Assembly: GCA_934502905.1 (NCBI GenBank)
Contig: CAKSVK010000201.1
Coordinates: 1 to 5,868 of the forward strand
DNA length: 5,868 nt
DNA from: an uncultured Chitinophagaceae bacterium
Lineage (GTDB): Bacteria; Bacteroidota; Bacteroidia; Chitinophagales; Chitinophagaceae
Direction: 5' to 3'
The notes beneath the pieces were generated by a model, which did no database searches, was not told the DNA's origin, and saw only the letters and a list, made by a program, of their open reading frames with translations. The translations under genes were made by a program, and so were the position numbers. Positions within the stretch are counted from its first letter, which is position 1. The number at the start of each line of letters is the position of its first letter. Below, one piece after another: positions 1-5,868 of the stretch.

Positions 1-1149
1 TTCCTCGTCTGAATGATATTCTCCGAATGCCGGGAAGAGTTTACGTGCCTGGTAAATGTTCTTATTGAATTTGTTGCCGAGTATGATAATGGTAGCGGAG
101 TCTTTTATGATCCTGGCAAACACGGTATTATTGCCGTGCCACCATCCATTATGGAAGATGATCTTGTCATTGTTGGGGTATTCCAGCATCCGCCAGCCCA
201 ACCCATAATTCTTGATCCCCTTTTTCTCGTAGCTGTAACCGGTATAAGCCGAATCGAGGGTTGCCTGCTTAAAAAGATTGCCATAGCTGAGGGCAGATTC
301 CCACTTTAAGAGGTCGCGGGGTGTACTGTAAATATTTTTATCGCCATATACGGCATCCAGGTAGGTAAAAGCTTCCTGCTGGTTCTTCCAATTGTAAGAA
401 GGCAGGGCCCGTGCAGAGTCAGACATGGTGAACACATAACTGTCCGTCATACCCAGCGGCATAAAAAACGTTTCCTGTATATATTGCGGGTAGGGCATTC
501 CGCTCACATTTTCAATGATCAATGCCAGCAGGGCGTAATTGGTATTACAATAATGAAAAGACCTGTCCGGTTTCCCCACCTGCAGCTTGCTTTTTTGGGT
601 GATCAGGAAATTCAGGACATCTGCGTTATACACGATCATATTCCTGTTCCAGCCTTTTTGCTCCATCACATGCGTATAGTTCGGCAGCCCGCTCCTGTGG
701 TTCAGCAGGGTTTTTACTGTAACGCCTTTATAGTTGAAGCCGGGGAGATAAGCGGAAGCCTCTTCGTTGATATCCAGCTTTCCTATTTCCCAGAGCTTTA
801 AAATGGCCATTCCCGTAAAGGTTTTGGACACAGAAGCCAGGTGAAGGGCGCTGTTGGCAGTCAGGGAGTCTTTTTGGCCGTTATGGCAAAATCCTGCATA
901 CTTTTCATATATTACCTCTCCTTTTTTAGCCACAAGAAATCCGCCGCTGAAATTTGTTTTTTTCAGCACTGTTTCGTAAAAATCATCAGAAGCCTTATGG
1001 TATTTGTCGAAATCGACAGGAGCGATCAGCGGGGGAGGCGTAGAATCAATCACTTGTTCAGGCGGCCGCCTTTTTTCCTTGATCGTGGAATAGTAGCAGC
1101 CCGGCAGCAGGAATACAGCAATAACGATATATAAAAAGAAGCTTTTCAT
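1..1149 (-). CDS. Serine hydrolase lipoprotein, class C beta-lactamase/PBP fold (C-terminus off window)
   Basis: Reading leftward from the ATG at 1149 gives 383 codons without a stop, so the C-terminus lies beyond the left edge. Residues 1-18 form a lipoprotein signal: a charged start, a hydrophobic stretch, then LPGC with Cys18 as the likely lipidated residue. A charged, proline-rich linker (about 23-48) leads to the hydrolase domain. The three family motifs are visible: SVSK at 106-109 (nucleophile Ser106, Lys109), YCN at 200-202 (the YxN motif), and HNG at 333-335, followed by WWHG, in the place of the KTG box. This class covers AmpC-like beta-lactamases, D-aminopeptidases, esterases and penicillin-binding-related enzymes; the substrate cannot be told from sequence. 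No acidic run follows the lipidated cysteine, so I see no clear surface-export signal. It is divergent from serA with no evident functional link. Intact motifs argue for an active enzyme; antibiotic resistance should not be assumed. Confidence 0.88.
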   Translation of the reverse strand, partial: MKSFFLYIVIAVFLLPGCYYSTIKEKRRPPEQVIDSTPPPLIAPVDFDKYHKASDDFYETVLKKTNFSGGFLVAKKGEVIYEKYAGFCHNGQKDSLTANSALHLASVSKTFTGMAILKLWEIGKLDINEEASAYLPGFNYKGVTVKTLLNHRSGLPNYTHVMEQKGWNRNMIVYNADVLNFLITQKSKLQVGKPDRSFHYCNTNYALLALIIENVSGMPYPQYIQETFFMPLGMTDSYVFTMSDSARALPSYNWKNQQEAFTYLDAVYGDKNIYSTPRDLLKWESALSYGNLFKQATLDSAYTGYSYEKKGIKNYGLGWRMLEYPNNDKIIFHNGWWHGNNTVFARIIKDSATIIILGNKFNKNIYQARKLFPAFGEYHSDEE

Positions 1150-1175
1150 TTGGATTTAGTATGACAGAGAACGGT

Positions 1176-1204
1176 GGAATATAATTAGTTATTACTTTTG
1201 CAAA
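1176..1204 (-). promoter_or_regulatory. Possible promoter of the serine hydrolase lipoprotein gene
   Basis: On the minus strand a TTTG (1204-1201) is followed 17 bases later by TATATTCC (1183-1176), a six-of-eight match to TAnnTTTG. It would give a leader of about 20 bases before the ATG at 1149. The -7 match is imperfect and the spacing slightly short, so this is only a candidate. Confidence 0.25.
1193..1200 (+). promoter_or_regulatory. Probable -7 promoter element of serA
   Basis: TACTTTTG is an exact match to the Bacteroidota -7 consensus TAnnTTTG. It lies 23 bases before the serA ATG, which implies a leader of roughly 15-20 bases. I see no clear TTTG -33 element at the usual spacing upstream, so the call rests on the -7 match and its position. 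Confidence 0.5.
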
Positions 1205-1223
1205 AATTTTTATAGTTTAAACA

Positions 1224-2462
1224 ATGACTGACAAAAATAAGACCAGTTATCCCAAAGAAAAGATTAATATTTTACTCCTTGAGAATATAAGCGATCTGGC
1301 CGTAAAGAATTTTAAAGACGCCGGTTATGCTTCGGTTAAAAAATTAAGCGGGGCACTGCCGGAAGCCGAACTGATCAAAGAAATTAAAAATGTACACCTG
1401 CTGGGTATCCGTTCCAAGTCGCAGGTAACGCCTGCCGTACTGGCCGCCGCGCAAAAACTGCAGGCAATAGGCTGTTTTTGTATCGGGGTCAATCAGGTCG
1501 ATCTTAAAAGTGCCACTACCCATGGGGTGACCGTATTCAATGCTCCCTACTCCAATACCCGCTCTGTGGCTGAGCTGGTGATCGGGTTATCCGTGATGCT
1601 GATCCGGAGAATTCCCGATAAAAATAAAGCCGCACACGAAGGTAAGTGGCTGAAAGAGGCAAAGGGAAGTTATGAACTGCGTGGCAAAACGCTTGGTATC
1701 ATCGGGTATGGTAATATCGGCGCACAGGTGAGCGTGCTGGCGGAGGCACTGGGAATGAAAGTGATATACTATGATATTGTTACCCGGCTGCCATTGGGGA
1801 ATGCACAATCCCGTAAAAGCCTGAAGGAAGTGCTGCAGGAGGCGGATATCGTTACATTACACGTGCCGGAAACCCAGCAGACCAGGAACCTGATCAACAG
1901 TCAGAATATTAAACACATCAAAAAAGGAGCGCTTTTCATCAACTATGCCAGGGGAGAAGTGGTGGACCTGGATGCTTTGAGTAAGGCGTTAAAAGCCGGC
2001 CAACTGGGTGGCGCGGCCATAGATGTATATCCCCAGGAACCGGAAAAAAACGGAGACACCTTTGTGACACCTTTACAAAATCTGTCCAATGTGATCCTTA
2101 CACCCCATATCGGCGGATCTACTGAAGAAGCACAGTCCAATATAGGGGAAGATGTAAGCAATAAGCTGATCCATTTCCTGGAAACTGGTACTACGATCGG
2201 TTCCCATACTGTACCCGAACTGGCCTTGCCGATGCAGGAAGGGGCCCATCGCATACTGCACATACATAAGAATGTGCCGGGGGTATTATCGCAGATAAAC
2301 AGCCGGCTTTCCGGCCACCATATCAATATATTGGGACAATACCTTAAAACGAACGATACCATTGGATATGTGGTGCTGGATGTAGACAAGGGGCTGTCCA
2401 GGGAAGCCCTGGAACTGCTGAAAGAAATAAAGGAGACCATCAAGGTGAGAAGGTTATATTGA
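1224..2462 (+). CDS. serA: D-3-phosphoglycerate dehydrogenase, ACT-domain type
   Basis: This 412-residue cytosolic enzyme oxidises 3-phosphoglycerate to 3-phosphohydroxypyruvate with NAD+, the first committed step of serine synthesis. It is close to E. coli SerA in length (410 there) and along its whole sequence. The Rossmann nucleotide site is GYGNIG (161-166), with Asp184 closing the second strand. The catalytic residues are Arg243, Glu272 and His295, equivalent to E. coli Arg240, Glu269 and His292. Substrate-loop residues Arg63 and Ser64 and the Trp142/Lys144 pair are also kept; the position of E. coli Arg62 is Lys65 here. A C-terminal ACT domain (about 341-412) retains His348, Asn350 and Asn368, matching the E. 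coli serine-binding residues His344, Asn346 and Asn364, so feedback inhibition by serine is expected. The ATG start leaves a ten-residue polar lead before the first strand. A strong terminator follows, then the serine-degrading sdaA; serB and serC are not in the window. Confidence 0.97.
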   Translation: MTDKNKTSYPKEKINILLLENISDLAVKNFKDAGYASVKKLSGALPEAELIKEIKNVHLLGIRSKSQVTPAVLAAAQKLQAIGCFCIGVNQVDLKSATTHGVTVFNAPYSNTRSVAELVIGLSVMLIRRIPDKNKAAHEGKWLKEAKGSYELRGKTLGIIGYGNIGAQVSVLAEALGMKVIYYDIVTRLPLGNAQSRKSLKEVLQEADIVTLHVPETQQTRNLINSQNIKHIKKGALFINYARGEVVDLDALSKALKAGQLGGAAIDVYPQEPEKNGDTFVTPLQNLSNVILTPHIGGSTEEAQSNIGEDVSNKLIHFLETGTTIGSHTVPELALPMQEGAHRILHIHKNVPGVLSQINSRLSGHHINILGQYLKTNDTIGYVVLDVDKGLSREALELLKEIKETIKVRRLY

Positions 2463-2478
2463 TCGTAAAAGTTATATG

Positions 2479-2508
2479 AAAGAGGCGCCTTCAAACAGGC
2501 GCCTTTTT
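2479..2508 (+). terminator. Intrinsic terminator after serA
   Basis: Two copies of the palindrome AGGCGCCT (2483-2490 and 2497-2504) pair as a GC-rich eight-base stem around a six-base loop. The T-run after the right arm also pairs with the A-rich sequence before the left arm. It starts 16 bases after the serA stop and should largely separate serA from sdaA transcription. Confidence 0.88.
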
Positions 2509-2515
2509 TATTTAT

Positions 2516-2523
2516 TATCTTTA
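2516..2523 (+). promoter_or_regulatory. Candidate -7 element of sdaA
   Basis: TATCTTTA matches seven of eight positions of TAnnTTTG and lies just past the serA terminator, 15 bases before the proposed sdaA start, giving a very short leader. No TTTG -33 element is seen at the expected distance, so support is weak beyond position and match. Confidence 0.3.
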
Positions 2524-2538
2524 TAAAAAATATTTTCC

Positions 2539-3972
2539 TTGCCGCACGAAGCTATTTCCGTTTTTGATATGTTTAAGATCGGTGTGGGACCATCGAGCTC
2601 TCACACGCTGGGGCCCTGGCGGGCAGCACAGATGTTTACATCCAGGCTGGCAATGCAGCAGCAACTGGCGGAGGTAGAGGAGATCAGGGTGCTGCTGTAC
2701 GGCTCTCTGGCAAAAACCGGTAAAGGACATGGAACAGATATAGCAGTGCAGCTGGGGCTGTGCGGGGAGGACCCGGAGAGCTTTGCGGTAGAAACCCTTT
2801 TTGACCGTATCCGCCGGATCGAAGAAGAAAAGCTGATCAACCCGGGGGGTACAGAGCGGCAGATCCGTTTTGACCCGTTCGCTGATATTATTTTCCTGGT
2901 GACGGAAACGCTTCCTTATCATCCCAACGGATTGAGCTTTCTGGCAACGTTGGGAGACGGGCAGCAGGTATCGGAAACCTATTATTCCATAGGAGGTGGC
3001 TTTGTGAAGCAGGAAGGGCAGAAAAAAGCGGTATCAAGCGATATTGAGCTTCCATTTCCGATAGATACGGCGTCGGACCTGTTGCACTGGTGTATGAAAA
3101 CGGGACTGAGTATCCACGAGGTGGTAATGGAGAACGAACAGGTATGGAGAAGTGAAGAGCTGACGAAGAGCGGCTTGCTGAAGATATATAAGGTCATGCG
3201 TGAATGTATCTTTACAAGTTGCCATACCGGAGGCATTTTGCCCGGCGGATTGGGTGTAAAGCGCAGGGCAGAAAGCCTGAACCGGAAACTACTGAACGGA
3301 AGGCCGTACCAGGACTTTGAAAGCTGGGTAGCGGCTATCAGAGAAGGTGGTGGCGGCTTCAATTATATCCTGGACTGGGTAAGCTGTTTTGCCCTGGCGG
3401 TAAACGAGCAGAATGCTTCCTTCGGGCGGGTGGTGACCGCGCCGACCAATGGCGCGGCCGGCGTTATTCCGGCCGTGCTGATGTATTACCTGGTTTTCAA
3501 CAGCGAATCTATTACTGAAGACCATATTGTTTCTTTCCTGCTGACGGCTTCAGAGATCGGTAGCATCTTTAAAAAAGGCGCTACCATTTCAGCCGCTATG
3601 GGAGGCTGCCAGGCCGAAATAGGCGTATCTTCTGCCATGGCTGCCGGTGCCCTCACGGAGGCAATGGGTGGTACCCAGCGGCAAAGCCTGATGGCGGCAG
3701 AGATAGCCATGGAACATCACCTGGGGCTTACCTGCGACCCCATTGCAGGGCTGGTGCAGGTACCCTGTATTGAAAGGAACACAATGGGGGCGATCAAAGC
3801 GATCACGGCTTCGCAGCTGGCATTACAAAGTGCGCCGGATTATGCCAAGGTATCCCTGGATGCCGTGGTAAAAACCATGTGGGATACGGCGGTAGACATG
3901 AACCAGAAATATAAGGAAACGGCAGAAGGCGGGCTGGCGGTTAATATCCCCCTGGGACTGAAGGAGTGCTGA
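2539..3972 (+). CDS. sdaA: L-serine ammonia-lyase (dehydratase), iron-sulfur type, single chain
   Basis: This 477-residue cytosolic enzyme converts L-serine to pyruvate and ammonia with a [4Fe-4S] cluster, without pyridoxal phosphate. The N-terminal beta domain (about 6-160) opens with the family signature FDMFK and GPSSSHT (17-23). The alpha domain (about 185-475) carries APTNGAAG (301-308) and three cluster cysteines, Cys357, Cys399 and Cys410. Their spacing is identical to Cys343, Cys385 and Cys396 of the Legionella pneumophila enzyme. The protein ends on Cys477, matching the C-terminal-tail cysteine (Cys458) that in Legionella occupies the active site and ligates the cluster. No ACT domain is present. 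The start is probably TTG at 2539: an in-frame stop lies at 2524-2526, and the first in-frame ATG (2569) would remove part of FDMF, which lies at the very N-terminus in E. coli SdaA. It follows serA in the same direction past a terminator, so it probably has its own promoter. Confidence 0.95.
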   Translation: MPHEAISVFDMFKIGVGPSSSHTLGPWRAAQMFTSRLAMQQQLAEVEEIRVLLYGSLAKTGKGHGTDIAVQLGLCGEDPESFAVETLFDRIRRIEEEKLINPGGTERQIRFDPFADIIFLVTETLPYHPNGLSFLATLGDGQQVSETYYSIGGGFVKQEGQKKAVSSDIELPFPIDTASDLLHWCMKTGLSIHEVVMENEQVWRSEELTKSGLLKIYKVMRECIFTSCHTGGILPGGLGVKRRAESLNRKLLNGRPYQDFESWVAAIREGGGGFNYILDWVSCFALAVNEQNASFGRVVTAPTNGAAGVIPAVLMYYLVFNSESITEDHIVSFLLTASEIGSIFKKGATISAAMGGCQAEIGVSSAMAAGALTEAMGGTQRQSLMAAEIAMEHHLGLTCDPIAGLVQVPCIERNTMGAIKAITASQLALQSAPDYAKVSLDAVVKTMWDTAVDMNQKYKETAEGGLAVNIPLGLKEC

Positions 3973-3984
3973 CGGGTAAGGTAA

Positions 3985-4006
3985 GTAAGATGGTATGCCT
4001 TCTTAC
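3985..4006. terminator. Weak hairpin between convergent sdaA and DUF3810 genes
   Basis: GTAAGA (3985-3990) and TCTTAC (4001-4006) are perfect inverted arms, and inside them GG (3992-3993) can pair with CC (3998-3999) across a T-T mismatch. It fills the middle of the 42-base convergent gap. It has low GC content and no adjacent T-run on either strand, so it may be only a weak bidirectional terminator or may have no function. Confidence 0.3.
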
Positions 4007-4014
4007 GGTCAATT

Positions 4015-5109
4015 TTACGGTCTTGCAGCAATAGTTCCGTATTTTTTATAGTAACCGATCAGGTCGGCAACCACCTCGCTGTAACTCATCATGCCCGCCG
4101 GCTGGTCATTTGCCTGCAGGTACTTTCCATATATCCACCGGATGACAGGTTCAACAGGATTTTCATATTTCAGGTAATATTGTTTCAATTCCTCCAGGTC
4201 CTGTTTTGCGGCAGGGTGTAGCCTGGCTGTTATTACCTTTGCTTCCAGGGAATCCATACGGCGGAGGCTCCTGTTGGCGTACAGGAACAGGTCAAAATAG
4301 GCGGAGTACATAAAAAGGGTATCGGAGGAAGCCGTAGCGGCGATATAGCCTGCAAAATTGGCTTCGTTTTCCCTGGCATACCCCAATTGGTGCGCAATTT
4401 CATGCACCGCTATAAAAGGCTGGCTTACCTTTGGTACTTCCATATTCACCTGGGCTTCGCCGGTAAAAGGATTATAATACCCGGAAAATCCCCAGTAATT
4501 TCCCAGCCATCCCAGCAAAGACGGCTTCACAGCGCCCGGGGTGTATTGAAGAAAGGGATAGGTTTTTGCGGCTTCGTGGTATACATCCCTGGCGCGCTCG
4601 AACAGTTCCTTTGTACCAATATTTGAAATTTTATTTTCAATAAGCTTTTCTTTACATTGATTTACTTTCTCTAATAATAATATATTGATATGATGTAATT
4701 CCTCTTTGGAATAGGTATTTCTTTCAAAGCCCATCTGGAAAGTAATGCCCTTCCGGGTGTAATTTATTCCCCATAATATATTGAATACTATATAAATAAG
4801 AAGTATACTTCTTATAAAAATTCCGGTTATTTTTTTCCATTGTTCCCGTTTTCGCCAGTTCCCGGACCTGATCAGTTGCACAAGGGCAAGGAGGAGATAT
4901 ATAGTTATAGTTATATATATGATATCGCCAATGCTGAAGGGGATCCAGCCGGTTAAGCGCCGGAGGCCTTTGGCAATGCCGGGATATATACCTGTTGCAT
5001 AGAGAGCTTCAACCCTGGAAGGGCTGAGGGAGAAGAGATGGATCGCGAGGGCGATTGCAAGGAAGACTGCAAGCAGCCTATTTTTTCCCGCGATACTCGG
5101 TCTTTTCAT
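4015..5109 (-). CDS. DUF3810 membrane protein with HExxH metallopeptidase motif
   Basis: A 364-residue inner-membrane protein that I recognise as the DUF3810 family, common in Bacteroidota and, to my knowledge, without an assigned function. Three hydrophobic segments are visible at about 11-29, 59-80 and 95-115, followed by a soluble region of about 250 residues. That region holds HEIAH at 236-240 (zinc-type His236, His240, general base Glu237), followed by the ENEANF block with Glu247 and Glu249, either of which could be a third metal ligand. Upstream, GWLGNYWGFSGYYNPFTGEAQ-type sequence (about 200-220) is aromatic-rich and looks like part of the active-site region. This suggests a membrane-anchored zinc peptidase; activity and substrate are inference. 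The side of the membrane is uncertain, though an odd number of segments after a basic N-terminus favours a periplasmic domain. It follows the bactofilin gene but is separated by a terminator and has its own -7 element. Confidence 0.9.
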   Translation of the reverse strand: MKRPSIAGKNRLLAVFLAIALAIHLFSLSPSRVEALYATGIYPGIAKGLRRLTGWIPFSIGDIIYITITIYLLLALVQLIRSGNWRKREQWKKITGIFIRSILLIYIVFNILWGINYTRKGITFQMGFERNTYSKEELHHINILLLEKVNQCKEKLIENKISNIGTKELFERARDVYHEAAKTYPFLQYTPGAVKPSLLGWLGNYWGFSGYYNPFTGEAQVNMEVPKVSQPFIAVHEIAHQLGYARENEANFAGYIAATASSDTLFMYSAYFDLFLYANRSLRRMDSLEAKVITARLHPAAKQDLEELKQYYLKYENPVEPVIRWIYGKYLQANDQPAGMMSYSEVVADLIGYYKKYGTIAARP

Positions 5110-5130
5110 GTACAGCTGTTTTTACGGGTG

Positions 5131-5138
5131 CAAATATA
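5131..5138 (-). promoter_or_regulatory. Probable -7 promoter element of the DUF3810 gene
   Basis: On the minus strand this reads TATATTTG, an exact match to TAnnTTTG, 21 bases before the ATG at 5109. No TTTG -33 box is visible at the expected place, because that stretch is occupied by the terminator hairpin of the upstream gene. Confidence 0.5.
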
Positions 5139-5163
5139 AAACCCCGTGAGAGGTGTCACGGGG
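5138..5163 (-). terminator. Intrinsic terminator after the bactofilin gene
   Basis: Read on the minus strand, CCCCGTGA (5163-5156), a six-base loop and TCACGGGG (5149-5142) form a perfect GC-rich eight-base stem. TTTT (5141-5138) follows and continues into ATATTT. It begins 24 bases after the bactofilin stop codon. On the plus strand no T-run follows the hairpin, so it should act only in the minus direction. Confidence 0.82.
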
Positions 5164-5187
5164 ATAATATAAAAATAAGCTGAATGT

Positions 5188-5607
5188 TTATTTTGCTATA
5201 GCCTGCTCTTCCTCATCGGTACGCATTTCCACCACATCGGCAATGATGCCTTCGCCCACGTGTACATTTCCTGTAAAAGTAACGGTAGGCTCCACCTGCA
5301 GCTTGCCGGCTGCCACATCACCTTTCAATACGGCTTTACCTCTTAAGTTCAGCAGGTCCTTTATAATGATCTTGCCGGTTACCTTTCCCAGGATATCTGC
5401 CTGCTGCCCTTCAATATCTCCTTCCACAGAGCCGTCTGCCCCGATCAGTACTTTGGCAGATCCGGATATATTTCCTTTTAATGTGCCATCAATCCTGATG
5501 TCGCCGCTGCTGATAATATCTCCCTTTATGATGGTACCTGCTCCGATAAGGCTCGCTCCCGAAGACGATGATACATCTATTTCTGATTTGGATTTTGATG
5601 AAAACAT
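5188..5607 (-). CDS. Bactofilin, polymer-forming cytoskeletal protein
   Basis: A 139-residue protein of the bactofilin family (Pfam DUF583), which polymerises without nucleotide into filaments at the cytoplasmic membrane and scaffolds cell-wall or envelope enzymes. After a short serine-rich, disordered N-terminus (1-17) comes a right-handed beta-helix core, about 20-118, with regularly spaced Gly-Asp/Gly-Asn turns: IIKGDI (26-31), GDIRIDGTLKGNI (35-47), GSVEGDI (59-65), AVLKGDV (92-98) and FTGNVHV (111-117). The tail is acidic and probably disordered. Length is normal for the family. The ATG at 5607 lies 22 bases after the stop of the upstream coiled-coil gene with no terminator seen between, so the two are probably cotranscribed. 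No Shine-Dalgarno sequence precedes the start; the leader is A/T-rich. In several phyla bactofilins work with a membrane-bound M23 endopeptidase encoded next door (for example LmdC in Hyphomonas); here the neighbour resembles only the anchor part of such a protein. Confidence 0.94.
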   Translation of the reverse strand: MFSSKSKSEIDVSSSSGASLIGAGTIIKGDIISSGDIRIDGTLKGNISGSAKVLIGADGSVEGDIEGQQADILGKVTGKIIIKDLLNLRGKAVLKGDVAAGKLQVEPTVTFTGNVHVGEGIIADVVEMRTDEEEQAIAK

Positions 5608-5629
5608 AGTTATTGGGTTTTAATAATGA

Positions 5630-5868
5630 TTAATCATACTCATTTTCTTCCTTTGGCATCTGCAGGAGGGTCGTGTCAAGCTTAACGCTGGTCTCTCCCT
5701 TGAGCACATTCTGGATATTTTCGAGGTATTTATCCCTGTACATCATTTGCTGTTCCAGCGAATCTACCTGCATTTTGAGGTGTATCATGTCCTTCCTGTC
5801 CGATCCGCTTCCATAACCCGGGATATAATACCGGAGCGGGGTAAAGACCAGTAACGCCACCGTAAGTC
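5630..5868 (-). CDS. Membrane-anchored coiled-coil protein, M23-anchor-like (5' end off window)
   Basis: Only the last 78 residues are inside the window; the frame is open to the right edge, so the GTG at 5860 is internal and not a start. The visible part begins in the end of a hydrophobic segment (LTVALLVF), then TPLRYYIPGYG, then a charged heptad-rich stretch (about 27-55) likely to be a coiled coil, and a short acidic tail ending in a stop at 5630-5632. Bacteroidota M23 endopeptidases, as I recall them, share this membrane segment, the 'FTPLR-YIPGY' turn and a 'DSLE...NIQ/K..L.G' helix. In those proteins a linker and a LytM/M23 domain follow. Here translation stops about 20 residues after the helix and no peptidase domain exists before bactofilin. 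It may be a natural, peptidase-free anchor for bactofilin or a gene shortened by deletion. The upstream cytoplasmic part cannot be judged. Confidence 0.7.
   Translation of the reverse strand, partial: LTVALLVFTPLRYYIPGYGSGSDRKDMIHLKMQVDSLEQQMMYRDKYLENIQNVLKGETSVKLDTTLLQMPKEENEYD

Noticed and set aside
13..1134. Three open frames on the plus strand of about 97-105 codons
   Set aside because: They are antisense to the serine hydrolase lipoprotein frame, which is open for 383 codons with signal peptide and all catalytic motifs; the plus-strand translations resemble no family.
1215..1222. GTTTAAAC palindrome just before the serA ATG
   Set aside because: An eight-base palindrome in A/T-rich DNA is expected by chance; no partner copy or spacing suggests an operator.
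1943..2494. A 183-codon minus-strand open frame over the end of serA
   Set aside because: Serine- and proline-rich antisense shadow of a very well conserved gene; it extends into the terminator and has no domain signature.
4900..4926. ATATATAG/TTATATATAT near-palindrome, possible A/T-rich regulatory site
   Set aside because: It lies within the DUF3810 coding sequence and encodes the alternating Ile/Thr/Tyr residues of the second membrane segment.
5243..5623. A 126-codon plus-strand open frame opposite bactofilin
   Set aside because: Its Ser/Pro/Ile-rich translation is the antisense image of the beta-helix repeats; the minus frame is a clear bactofilin.
5608..5629. Remnant of an M23 peptidase domain between the coiled-coil gene and bactofilin
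   Set aside because: Only 22 A/T-rich bases lie between the two genes, so there is no room for a frameshifted or decayed domain.
1..5868. tRNA or rRNA genes, CRISPR arrays, insertion sequences, att sites, riboswitches
   Set aside because: No clover-leaf arms, spaced direct repeats, transposase motifs, terminal inverted repeats or structured long leaders were seen; gaps between genes are at most about 78 bases.

Overview
The window looks like ordinary chromosomal DNA of a Bacteroidota bacterium, most likely in or near Chitinophagaceae. Reasons: TAnnTTTG-type -7 promoter elements, no Shine-Dalgarno sequences ahead of the starts, a DUF3810 gene, and a bactofilin preceded by a protein whose membrane segment runs into the 'FTPLR-YIPGY' signature I associate with Bacteroidota M23-family envelope proteins. 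The family placement is inference; no marker gene is present. Coding density is high, no intergenic gap exceeds 80 bases, and I see no mobile element, RNA gene or CRISPR array.

Layout. (1) Positions 1-1149, minus strand: a serine hydrolase lipoprotein of the class C beta-lactamase/PBP fold, its C-terminus cut by the left edge. (2) A 74-base divergent promoter region. (3) Plus strand: an E. coli-type, ACT-containing D-3-phosphoglycerate dehydrogenase (serA), a strong intrinsic terminator, then a single-chain iron-sulfur L-serine dehydratase (sdaA) with a probable TTG start. (4) A short convergent gap. (5) Minus strand: a DUF3810 membrane protein with an HExxH motif; upstream of it a bactofilin, and upstream of that the 3' end of a membrane-anchored coiled-coil gene, cut by the right edge.

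How the genes may work together. serA and sdaA make a serine in/out pair: the first commits 3-phosphoglycerate to serine synthesis, the second deaminates serine to pyruvate. The key regulatory residues of both are present (serine-binding residues in the SerA ACT domain, a C-terminal cysteine in SdaA). The right-hand genes form an envelope module: a bactofilin scaffold, a membrane-anchored coiled-coil partner, and a membrane protein with a metallopeptidase motif under its own promoter.

I found no convincing undescribed system. The observation most worth following is that the bactofilin's upstream partner resembles the N-terminal part of an M23 endopeptidase but stops before any peptidase domain. 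Two smaller points are SdaA ending exactly on its fourth putative cluster cysteine, and a terminator that runs directly into the next gene's promoter.
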